Shown here: positions 32,570 to 40,747 of the stretch, one piece after another | Layout of the letters: every line of letters begins with the position of its first letter | Numbering within the stretch: the first letter of the stretch is position 1 | Assembly (NCBI RefSeq): GCF_007741495.1 | Contig: NZ_CP036262.1 | Span: forward strand, 5,828,001-5,892,000 | Source of the DNA: Roseimaritima multifibrata | Lineage (GTDB): Bacteria; Planctomycetota; Planctomycetia; Pirellulales; Pirellulaceae | Reading direction: 5' to 3' | Length of the DNA: 64,000 bases | Position numbers and translations under genes: made by a program | Notes under the pieces: generated by a model | Databases searched by the model: none | Seen by the model: only the letters and a program-made list of their open reading frames with translations | What the model was told of the DNA's origin: nothing

Positions 32570-33496
32570 GTGGCCGTGCGGCAAATCCAACAAATATCGA
32601 TTTCTCTAATGACGAAGCTAGCGATTGCGCTAGTGATTGTTTGCGGAGGGATGCCTTCGGTCGCTGGGCAAGAGACGCTGCTTCCTGAACAGGCCGTTGA
32701 AATGTCGGAACCGACGTTGCTAACGGCTGAAGACATGGGGCGCCCGGTCCTGGATTCGCCTCTTGATTTCGTTGCGGGAGGCCCTGAGCGATGGACCAGT
32801 CCGGAAGGATTAAGCAGCAGTCTGCAGATCATGCTGCTGCTAACCGTTGTCAGTCTGGCTCCGGCCCTATTGTTGATGACAACCTGCTATGTGCGGATCA
32901 TCGTCGTCCTGGGCCTGCTTCGACAGGCAATTGGTTTGCAATCCCTGCCTCCCAGCCAAGTGATGACCAGCATCGCGCTGTTCATGACGCTGTTTGTGAT
33001 GACACCGGTCTGGAAACAGGTCTACAACGATGCCATCGTTCCCTATACCGACCCCGAAATTTCGATGGATTCCACGGAAGCTTGGGAAAAGGGAGTGCAG
33101 CCGATCCGTGACTTCATGGCTAGGCAAATCGATGTGGCCGAGAATCATGACGACGTGTTGTTGTTTTACCGGTACGTCGACCCGAATGGTGCCGAGCCCG
33201 AGAACTGGGAAATGATCCCGCTTCAAGCTTTACTTCCTGCCTACATGCTCAGTGAACTCAAGACGTCGTTCTTGATGGGGTTCCAGATTTACCTCCCCTT
33301 CCTGATCGTCGATTTGGTTGTCGCCAGCGTCACGATTTCGATGGGGATGCTGATGCTTCCGCCCGCCGTGATTTCGCTTCCGTTCAAACTGCTGCTGTTC
33401 GTCTTGGTCGATGGATGGCACCTGGTCGTCAAGATGTTGATGGACAGTTTCGGAACCTTTGAAATCGTCGAAACCGTAACCGCGATTGCCACCTGA
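32570..33496 (+). CDS. fliP: Flagellar export gate pore protein FliP
   Basis: The product of about 308 residues has a hydrophobic N-terminus (MTKLAIALVIVCGG, likely a signal sequence as in other FliP), then the FliP core: LVVSLAPALLLMTTCYVRI (split; LAPALLLMTTCYVRIIVVL is diagnostic), RQAIGLQSLPPSQVM, a soluble loop of about 100 residues, and LPAYMLSELKTSFLMGFQ, then MGMLMLPPAVISLPFKLLLF and VDGWHLV. FliP forms the core of the flagellar type III export pore with FliQ and FliR, whose genes follow directly. The strong Shine-Dalgarno at 32558-32565 supports GTG 32570. The heptamer array lies just upstream. Confidence 0.95.
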   Translation: MAVRQIQQISISLMTKLAIALVIVCGGMPSVAGQETLLPEQAVEMSEPTLLTAEDMGRPVLDSPLDFVAGGPERWTSPEGLSSSLQIMLLLTVVSLAPALLLMTTCYVRIIVVLGLLRQAIGLQSLPPSQVMTSIALFMTLFVMTPVWKQVYNDAIVPYTDPEISMDSTEAWEKGVQPIRDFMARQIDVAENHDDVLLFYRYVDPNGAEPENWEMIPLQALLPAYMLSELKTSFLMGFQIYLPFLIVDLVVASVTISMGMLMLPPAVISLPFKLLLFVLVDGWHLVVKMLMDSFGTFEIVETVTAIAT

Positions 33497-33517
33497 CGGA
33501 CAAGGACAACCTGAATT

Positions 33518-33781
33518 ATGAATAGTGACCACGCCGTCGATCTTTGCCGCGAAGCCTTGATCTCCGCGATCCTGGTGGGATCACCGATCTTGGTGGTCGG
33601 AATGATTGTCGGACTGCTGATCGGATTGCTGCAAGCGTTGACCCAGGTGCAAGATCAAACGGTTTCATTTGTACCGAAGATCTTCGCGATGGGGGTTGTC
33701 ATGATTGCCTGCCTTCCATGGGTGGTTCAACGCATGGTCGATTTGACGCGTGTTGCATTTGAAAATGCTGGGATGCCGTGA
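33518..33781 (+). CDS. fliQ: Flagellar export gate protein FliQ
   Basis: The 87-residue protein has the standard two-helix FliQ layout: an N-terminal amphipathic start (DHAVDLCREALISAI), helix 1 with GSPILVVGMIVGLLIGLLQALTQVQ (split), a short loop with QTVSFVPKI, and helix 2 (MGVVMIACLPWVVQRMV). Length and motifs match the family exactly. Several copies assemble with FliP and FliR in the inner membrane export gate. It lies 21 bases after fliP and its stop overlaps the GTG of fliR (GTGA), indicating coupled translation. Confidence 0.95.
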   Translation: MNSDHAVDLCREALISAILVGSPILVVGMIVGLLIGLLQALTQVQDQTVSFVPKIFAMGVVMIACLPWVVQRMVDLTRVAFENAGMP

Positions 33782-34560
33782 TTGCCGAAGCGACCGATTT
33801 GCTTTTGTCGCACTTGGTATTGTTTGTCCTTGTGCTGACTCGATTAAGCACGTTGTTGATGGCGATGCCTGCGATTGGGGTTGGCGTTCCCAAACGAGTC
33901 CGCGCGTTACTGGCCATCAGTTTGACCTTTTTGGTTCTCCCCACACTTGCATCGGTCATCCCCGCAAGCGATCTGCCCCAAATCCAAAACATGATCGAAC
34001 TGGGGGTCGCGATCGCGCGCGAGGCCTTGGTAGGCATGCTGATCGGGACGGTGGTTCAATTGTTAGTGACCGGAATTCAATTGGCAGGAGAATTGGTCAG
34101 CAGCACAGGGGGCATGCAACTGGGTGACGCCGTCGATCCCACCACCCGCTCCAGCATGCCAACGTTGGCACGGCTAATCGGTTTATTGGTGACTACGATC
34201 TTCATTTTGGTCGGCGGGCACCGCTACATGCTGGAAGCCTTGATGGACAGTTTTCGAGGTATGGCTCCAGGGCAAGTCGTTCTTCACGAAGGGATGTTGG
34301 AACTGGTCGTACTAGAATTATCACTCGGCATGAATGCTGGAATTCGACTGGGAGCTCCGGTCGTCACGGCTCTTTTAATGGCCAATCTGGTCACCGGATT
34401 TATCAGCCGAACCCTCCCCGGTTTGAATGTCCTGGCGATTGGACTGAATATCAATGCGATCGCACTGCTGGCGGTGATGGCAATGTCGATCGGAAGTGCA
34501 GGCTGGATATTTTCCGCAGAACTGAATTCGGCACTCGAACGAATCGTGGAGATTTGGTAA
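33778..34560 (+). CDS. fliR: Flagellar export gate protein FliR
   Basis: The 260-residue membrane protein shows FliR features: an N-terminal helix with RLSTLLMAMPAIG, KRVRALLAISLTFLVLP, then REALVGMLIGTVVQLLVTGI and GELVSSTGGMQLGDAVDPTT (a FliR hallmark), and later helices ending in LNINAIALLAVMAMSIG. It starts with GTG 33778 inside the fliQ stop region. FliR completes the P5Q4R1 pore in the inner membrane. The gene lies six bases before flhB, all four in the usual order. Confidence 0.95.
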   Translation: MIAEATDLLLSHLVLFVLVLTRLSTLLMAMPAIGVGVPKRVRALLAISLTFLVLPTLASVIPASDLPQIQNMIELGVAIAREALVGMLIGTVVQLLVTGIQLAGELVSSTGGMQLGDAVDPTTRSSMPTLARLIGLLVTTIFILVGGHRYMLEALMDSFRGMAPGQVVLHEGMLELVVLELSLGMNAGIRLGAPVVTALLMANLVTGFISRTLPGLNVLAIGLNINAIALLAVMAMSIGSAGWIFSAELNSALERIVEIW

Positions 34561-34566
34561 TCGATC

Positions 34567-35646
34567 ATGGCTGATTCCAGTGGAGAAAAAAAGCATTCAG
34601 CGAGCGAACGCCGCCGTCAAAAAGCGCGCGAGGAAGGTCAGGTCGTCAAAAGCCAAGACCTAACATCCGCTGCAATGTTGATGGCAGCGGTCGTAACGCT
34701 CTATTGGTTCGGACGCCAAACCGTCGACCGCCTGGCGGCACTCTTCGCGCAAACATTCAGCCAAGAAATCACCGGCAAGGTCAGTACCGATCTAGCGATC
34801 GCCAACACGTCGGCTATGGCGATTCGCTTGGGCTGGATCATCCTGCCTCTCATGTTGGCGATGTTTGCAGCAGGAATCCTGATCAATGTCTCGCAGGCAG
34901 GGCTGTTGTTCACGCCCAACAAAATGATGCCTGAATGGAAGCATATCAATCCAGTCAGCGGCATCAAACGCATCCTCTCGCTGCAAGGAGTGATGCGACT
35001 GGCCTTCGGCATTTTCAAGATCATCATCATCGCCGTGATCGCTTACCTCGCGATCCGTCAGCAGCAGGACGCCATCCTAGGAGTCGCCGGGATGGGGATC
35101 CCACTGCTTGCCAAAACGATTTTTGATTGTCTGTTTCAAACCTGCCTATGGGTCGCTGCCGCCCTCCTATTACTGGCGATGCTGGAATATGCCTACCAAT
35201 GGTGGAAACATGAAGAAGACCTCAAAATGACCGACCAAGAGGTTCGTGACGAAATGAAAGAATCCGACGGAGACCCACAAATGAAGGCGCGTCGTCGCCA
35301 AATCCAACGTCAGATGGTCATGCAACGAATCTCCTCGGAAGTCCCCACCGCGGACGTCATCGTTACCAACCCAACCGAATTAGCGATCGCGATCAAATAC
35401 AATCCCAATCAGATGGTTGCCCCGATCGTGGTCGCCAAAGGAGCGGGCATGGTAGCCCAGAGGATTCGGCGACTGGGCCTGGAACACGGCGTCCCAATCG
35501 TCGAACGCAAACCTCTCGCTCAGGTCCTTTATAAAACCGTCGAAATCGGAGAAGCGATCCCGCTAGAACAGTACCAGGCCGTCGCAGAAGTGCTCCGCTA
35601 CGTCTATCAACTACAAGGTAAGAAGGTCCCCGAGATCAGCATGTAG
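34567..35646 (+). CDS. flhB: Flagellar export switch protein FlhB (NPTE cleavage motif)
   Basis: The 359-residue product opens with the charged FlhB tail (KKHSASERRRQKAREEGQVVKSQDL), followed by four membrane helices (about 35-55, 85-110, 140-165, 185-205) and a cytoplasmic domain. That domain carries the autocleavage site at N268-P269-T270 followed by E271 instead of the usual His (NPTE, not NPTH), then LAIAIKYNP and VAKGAG. FlhB controls the switch from rod/hook to filament export and is cleaved between Asn and Pro. The substitution should alter cleavage kinetics but not the Asn-Pro pair itself. It is the last gene of the fliP-fliQ-fliR-flhB operon. Confidence 0.95.
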   Translation: MADSSGEKKHSASERRRQKAREEGQVVKSQDLTSAAMLMAAVVTLYWFGRQTVDRLAALFAQTFSQEITGKVSTDLAIANTSAMAIRLGWIILPLMLAMFAAGILINVSQAGLLFTPNKMMPEWKHINPVSGIKRILSLQGVMRLAFGIFKIIIIAVIAYLAIRQQQDAILGVAGMGIPLLAKTIFDCLFQTCLWVAAALLLLAMLEYAYQWWKHEEDLKMTDQEVRDEMKESDGDPQMKARRRQIQRQMVMQRISSEVPTADVIVTNPTELAIAIKYNPNQMVAPIVVAKGAGMVAQRIRRLGLEHGVPIVERKPLAQVLYKTVEIGEAIPLEQYQAVAEVLRYVYQLQGKKVPEISM

Positions 35647-35733
35647 AGCGTCGTCCTGCATGAATCCCGCTGCCGTCGCCAGACGAACAACCACGTCCCA
35701 GCGAACGCAGCGCCGGATCGCAGGCAAGAGTGC

Positions 35734-36216
35734 TTAGGAAAGAGAACTCACGATCTCTAGCGAGATGGAACCGGTCAGGCAGGGAAGAGCAGGGGAGGGA
35801 AGCCGCAACTGCAAATCAAGCTGGTTATGCGGTTGCAGCTGCTCCGTAATCGGAACACGAACGCCTCTTGCATCGCCGGCCTGAGCATCTGCGGGAACCT
35901 GCCATACGATCGCATCGTTCAGCCGAATCGCGACCAGGTGATCGATCGCCTGCACGACCAAATCCACTCTGTCGGAACCCTGCAAACCGGTCGGACAATT
36001 AAACGAACGTCGGTAGCAGTGATCCCATCCATCTGCCGCACCGGAGCCCGAAGATAGATCCTGCGACGTCACCGCCGCGTCGTCTGATTGCGATGGCAGG
36101 CATTGTTGGGGCAGCTGAACTCGCTGCGATGATTCCGAACAGAAACGAGCCCCAGCAGATCTCTGCCAGGGGCCACGTAACCGAATCGAATGCGTTTGGC
36201 TAGGACGTTCCATCAT
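35734..36216 (-). CDS. Unknown protein, possible beta-sandwich domain
   Basis: The 160-residue frame begins MMERPSQTHSIRLRGPWQR and starts 14 bases after the stop of the 1429-residue surface protein, on the same strand, so it reads as the end of that operon. The second half (about 75-160) alternates hydrophobic residues and ends in strands such as AIVWQVPADAQ, VPITEQLQPHNQLDLQL and SISLEIV, which suggests a carbohydrate-binding-like beta sandwich. There is no signal peptide. I do not recognise the family. It could also be a chance frame, but the position and the protein-like C-terminus favour a real gene. Confidence 0.5.
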   Translation of the reverse strand: MMERPSQTHSIRLRGPWQRSAGARFCSESSQRVQLPQQCLPSQSDDAAVTSQDLSSGSGAADGWDHCYRRSFNCPTGLQGSDRVDLVVQAIDHLVAIRLNDAIVWQVPADAQAGDARGVRVPITEQLQPHNQLDLQLRLPSPALPCLTGSISLEIVSSLS

Positions 36217-36230
36217 CCCCGTCCTTAGGA

Positions 36231-39200
36231 CTAAAAGTCTTCGTTGGTGAGGATGCTGTCAATCGCATCACGATAGTGAGCGAATTCATCCTCGATTACG
36301 TCTTCGATGCTTTCCTGGAAATTGAAATCTCCGTAATCGCCAAAGAACCTCACAACGGTCCGTTCATTTGCGTCGGGAATCGCTAAGAACTGCGACGTCG
36401 AAAGCTGTGCTGTCAGGACTTGGCCGGCTTGATTCAGCACGGTTAGCAGGGCTGCGTCGTGATCTTCATTCAAGACCAATTCGGCATGCCGAACCCCTTC
36501 AAAACCATCCAAGATCCGCATGAAGTCAAACGATCCGTCCTGATTCAGAGACGCATAACCTCCCTCAGCTCCGTTGGAAGATGCTTCCGAAGCGGATGCA
36601 TTTCTCTGCAGATAGCTGTTGATGAACATATCAGACGTGCCACCGGCGGCTCCAGTCAATCCCACCAAGGAGAATCCGTAGGAGTTCGCATCGATGCCAC
36701 CGGGCTGAACGATTTCGATCGTGAACTGATTTTCAACAGTATCCAGATCGCCTTGCGTCCCTGCGGTGTCGATACCGTCAATCGCTTCGGCGGGGATGTC
36801 AGCGCGGACAACGTATCGCCCAGGAGCCAGATTCGAGAAATTGAATGCTCCCGTTAGATCGGTTCGCAAACTGAGCGCGACCGCTTCGCCAGAGGCATTG
36901 TCCGCAGCCGCACTTGTTAAGTGAACGCGAACTCCGGCCAGTCCGTCTTCGCCTTCGACTTGAATCCCATCGCGGACAGGATTGTCCAAGCTGTAGATGT
37001 TGTCGATGAAGACCGAACCGGAAATCGAGCTTGGCTGGAATTCTTGAACTTCAACATTGACCGTACCGGTCGTCGATTCGATTCCGTCACTGATGGTGTA
37101 TTGGAAACTGGTGCTTCCAATGAAATCAGGAGTCGGAACAAAGCGAACCGTTCCGTCCTGCTGCAAGGTCACGGTACCTTCGGTGCCTGCAGTTGAAGCG
37201 ACCGAGACGATACTTAGCGACTGTTCTGCTTCGCCGGCACTGTCGTTGGCCAACAGGCGTTCGGCGGTGTAAGTCGCAGGAATGTTAACGAAGGCGACAA
37301 CGTTATCCGTGGCAGCCGTTGGGTCGATGTTATTGACCTGAATGGTCAACGTCGCGACCGTGCTTTCCTCGGGGTCACCATTGTCGGTCACCGTGTAGCT
37401 GATCGTGTCGGTGCCCTCAAAATTTGCGGGAGGGTTGTAGACGATCGTGGTTCCGTCCAGCGTAGCGGTCCCGCCACTGCTGGTGGCTCCTTGAACGGCT
37501 GTCACGCGAATGTCTTGTTCAGGTGACTCGTTAGGACCTGGCGAATCGTTTGCCAATAGGGGAGCAATATCGATCGTCAATGGAACGTTGCTGGTCGTGG
37601 TCTGAGCCGGATCGGCTCCGATGATCGGCGGATCGTTCACAGGTCCAACCGTTACCGTTACCGTCCCAGTTGCGGCGGCCTGATCGGTCACAGCCCCACT
37701 GGAATCGCTGATTTGGTAGGTGAAGACAACGTCGCCGTTGTATCCTGAACTTGGACTCAGGCGGACCTCTCCGTTGACAATTTCAATCGATGCGTTGCCG
37801 GCTCCGGTCGTGACCGCACCCAGGCTTTCCAGGGTCAACGTCTCTCCGCTGTTCGCTCGGTCGTTCCCCAGCACGTCGAGGAGACTGATCGTATCTTCTT
37901 CGATATTAAACGAATCGTCGACCGCCTTCGGACGCACCCCTTCGACGACCGTCATCGTCACGGTCGCCGTGCTGGTCAGGTTGCCCGAATCGGTGATCGT
38001 GTAGGTGAACGTGGTCTGCCCGGGGAATGCCATTCCAGGGTTGTAGACGATCGACTGCTCATCGGCGGAAATCGAAACCGCTCCGGTGGTCCCCGTGGTA
38101 TCGATCGCAGTGATGCGAATCCCATCGCTACCTTCCCGACCGCCACCATTGTCGTTGCCAAGAACGGCAAGGGTTGCGTTACCGGTTAATTCCGTAACGT
38201 CGAAGGCATCGTCATCAGCTTCTGGAGCGTCATTCACAGCGGCCAGGCTGATCGTGGCGGTCGCCGTATCGTCGCCAAGCGAGTTGGTCGCCGTATATTC
38301 AAACGTGGCGACGTTGCCAAAGACATCGTTGTCGACTGGAGTGTAGGTGTAAGTTCCGTTGCCGTTATCCATCAAAGTCCCAGCAGCAGCCCCACCAACC
38401 AGACTCGTTAGCGCTCCGACACTGTCGATCGTAATTGGCGACGTCCCGACGACGTTGGCCAACAATTGGGCGTCCGTAATCGTCAGCGACTGACCTTCGG
38501 TGCCAGACAAAGTGAAGTTGCTTGCAGTCGGTGCGGTTGGCAGTTCACTGATCGTCACCGTGACGGTTGCGGTCGCCGATGCTCCGGAAGAATCTTGAAC
38601 GGTGTAGGTAAAGGTGTCGGTCGGCGAGGTGCCTGCAGGAGGCGTGTAGCTGACCGTGCCATCTCCGTTCAAGACAGCGTTTGTTCCGCTGACGGCGGTA
38701 ATCGTCAGGGTTTGGTCTTCATTCGAAGGACCGGCATTATCGTTTCCGGTAAAGACGGATGCTGCAAACAGTTCCGGGTTTCCGCGGTTGGCACTGATCG
38801 CATCGGCGACGGCCGTTGGAGCGTCATTAACCGACGCGATGACAACGTTTACCGTTCCGGTTGCGGTGTCCGTTCCGTTGGAAGCGATGTAGGTGAAACT
38901 ATCGGATCCAAAGTAATCCGCGGCAGGCGTATAAGTCGCGACGCCACCGGACAGCTGGACGGTGCCGTTACTGCCATTTACAACCGACGTAATCGTGATC
39001 GTCGCATTGGGATCGATAATGTCCTGAACCAACGGGATCAAGTTGATCGAATTGTTTGACACGGGAGTCAAATCTTCCTGGATCGACAGACTGCCAGCTC
39101 CAGCGACCAAACCACCTTCGACCACATTGAAGATGACCTGTCCGTACAATTGATCATCGTCGTCGACGTAGACGTCTTCGATACCAAGAACCAATTCGTC

Positions 39201-40520
39201 CGTTTCATCATCGACGCTGCCTGGAAGCAGCAGAATCTCATTCGCATTCGATTCGCGTGGATCTTCTAAAGGTTGGTCGACCTGAACGACCAACTGACTG
39301 ATGGCTTGCGTGAATCGAACAGGAATGCTGTAAGCGTCAAACGAAGTTTGATCGTCGTCATCATCGAAAGCGGTGCTACCGAAGTTCTGATTGCCTGCCC
39401 CGACGTTGTCAAAACCACTGGAATTGAAATCGCCTTCGGGGAACGAATCAAAATACATCCCGCCGCCAGGAAGCGAACGGCTCTGCAGATCCAGATTGTA
39501 TTTAATCGCTTCCGGATTCACTGCACCGCCAGCCAAAACGGCAGGTATTTCAGTGACTTGCCCGGTGACAATAGCGCCAGAAACACCGTCGGTGTTGATC
39601 ACCAAATTAGGAGTTGGAACATTGACAAACTGCTCACCCACAAAGCGAATTTCAAATTCGAATCCGCCGCCCAAATCTTCGATCGTGTATTCAGAGGAAT
39701 CGAAGCCAAGCGATTCCATCACATTTTCCATCTCCCCCAAGCCATCGTCGTACAGATCGATGGGCGTCACGGAGACGCTGCCGGATCCGCCTTCAAGCGA
39801 AAAGACGATCGAACCAGTAATTCCGTCGTCTCCGATGTTGCTGGAGAACAACACATTTTGAGTTTCGGTGACGGCAGGCTCGAGGTAATCCCCTAGAGAA
39901 ATCCCTGAATTAGGACTGAAGATGTCCGTATAGATCGCGAACGCTCCGGTGTCCTGATTACGCGTCCGGTAATCGATCCAGGAAACTTCAAGATCGACGA
40001 TTTGACCAACCTGGACGTTCACCGTCCGGCTGCCCTCCGTCATCAGGTTCGCATCGGTGACCGCGTCGCGTGCCCCCAAACGAAGTTCGACGATTTCATC
40101 GACTCGTTCTCCTTGGGAGAGAGCATTGATCACCTGCAAGGCGTCCAGCGGCGTCAGCTGGTTGTCTCCATTGACATCGACAAACGCGTCTACCTGCTTA
40201 GCCGATTCGCCTTGAGCTCCGCCATTCTGGTTCATCAAGGTATCGAGGTCTCCTGAACCGTAGCGATTCAGGTAATTGATGATGACCAAAGCATCCATCG
40301 GCTCAAGCCGATAGTCCTGATTCACGTCGGCAGGAGCGAAATCGTTGTGATAGGCAAGAATATCCCCCGCCAACAGCTCGCGACGCTCTAGAGCTTCACT
40401 CCGAAGCTGACGCTTGCCCCCTAGCCGACGCTGCTTTTTTGCAGCACGTCGAGTTTCAGGCGGCTGCGGTTTGCTGGAGCGACTAAATAGACGGCCAAAA
40501 GATTTCATCGCCAAATCCAA
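36231..40520 (-). CDS. Surface protein with N-terminal dockerin pair and cadherin/tandem-95-like repeats
   Basis: The 1429-residue product starts with a basic tail and the planctomycete motif SEALERRELLAGD. Next to it, at about 55-140, is a dockerin pair (ADVNQDYRLEPMDALVIINY and VDVNGDNQLTPLDALQVINA) with calcium-loop spacing. At about 480-1080 lie repeated tandem-95/cadherin-like Ig modules, each with NDAP and xxTYTP-type signatures (YTPAADYFGSDSFTY, YTPPAGTSPTDTFTY) of about 90-110 residues. A SdrD/CNA-B-like domain follows at about 1165-1255 (ISGSVFIDNI, LAGVRVHLTS, LAPGRYVVRADIPA). Dockerins are usually C-terminal, so the N-terminal place is noteworthy. It is probably exported and attached to the cell surface; its function is unknown. 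Confidence 0.85.
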   Translation of the reverse strand: MDLAMKSFGRLFSRSSKPQPPETRRAAKKQRRLGGKRQLRSEALERRELLAGDILAYHNDFAPADVNQDYRLEPMDALVIINYLNRYGSGDLDTLMNQNGGAQGESAKQVDAFVDVNGDNQLTPLDALQVINALSQGERVDEIVELRLGARDAVTDANLMTEGSRTVNVQVGQIVDLEVSWIDYRTRNQDTGAFAIYTDIFSPNSGISLGDYLEPAVTETQNVLFSSNIGDDGITGSIVFSLEGGSGSVSVTPIDLYDDGLGEMENVMESLGFDSSEYTIEDLGGGFEFEIRFVGEQFVNVPTPNLVINTDGVSGAIVTGQVTEIPAVLAGGAVNPEAIKYNLDLQSRSLPGGGMYFDSFPEGDFNSSGFDNVGAGNQNFGSTAFDDDDDQTSFDAYSIPVRFTQAISQLVVQVDQPLEDPRESNANEILLLPGSVDDETDELVLGIEDVYVDDDDQLYGQVIFNVVEGGLVAGAGSLSIQEDLTPVSNNSINLIPLVQDIIDPNATITITSVVNGSNGTVQLSGGVATYTPAADYFGSDSFTYIASNGTDTATGTVNVVIASVNDAPTAVADAISANRGNPELFAASVFTGNDNAGPSNEDQTLTITAVSGTNAVLNGDGTVSYTPPAGTSPTDTFTYTVQDSSGASATATVTVTISELPTAPTASNFTLSGTEGQSLTITDAQLLANVVGTSPITIDSVGALTSLVGGAAAGTLMDNGNGTYTYTPVDNDVFGNVATFEYTATNSLGDDTATATISLAAVNDAPEADDDAFDVTELTGNATLAVLGNDNGGGREGSDGIRITAIDTTGTTGAVSISADEQSIVYNPGMAFPGQTTFTYTITDSGNLTSTATVTMTVVEGVRPKAVDDSFNIEEDTISLLDVLGNDRANSGETLTLESLGAVTTGAGNASIEIVNGEVRLSPSSGYNGDVVFTYQISDSSGAVTDQAAATGTVTVTVGPVNDPPIIGADPAQTTTSNVPLTIDIAPLLANDSPGPNESPEQDIRVTAVQGATSSGGTATLDGTTIVYNPPANFEGTDTISYTVTDNGDPEESTVATLTIQVNNIDPTAATDNVVAFVNIPATYTAERLLANDSAGEAEQSLSIVSVASTAGTEGTVTLQQDGTVRFVPTPDFIGSTSFQYTISDGIESTTGTVNVEVQEFQPSSISGSVFIDNIYSLDNPVRDGIQVEGEDGLAGVRVHLTSAAADNASGEAVALSLRTDLTGAFNFSNLAPGRYVVRADIPAEAIDGIDTAGTQGDLDTVENQFTIEIVQPGGIDANSYGFSLVGLTGAAGGTSDMFINSYLQRNASASEASSNGAEGGYASLNQDGSFDFMRILDGFEGVRHAELVLNEDHDAALLTVLNQAGQVLTAQLSTSQFLAIPDANERTVVRFFGDYGDFNFQESIEDVIEDEFAHYRDAIDSILTNEDF

Positions 40521-40747
40521 TTTCGTTTTCGACAGCTAAGGAATGTTTAAGTGAGCGAGTTCGTATTCAACGAACACCTGCGAGGATCAGTCGCTCACGT
40601 TTTTGACAAGACTCCGGAGGTGCAAAGCGAATTTGTTCACACCAATTAGCCTCTTACACCGATACAATTGCCCCATATTAACTGACTTGCCTGCGTTATC
40701 AAGCTTATCATCCATCAGGAATTCTTATTCGGAGGGTGGACTGACTG

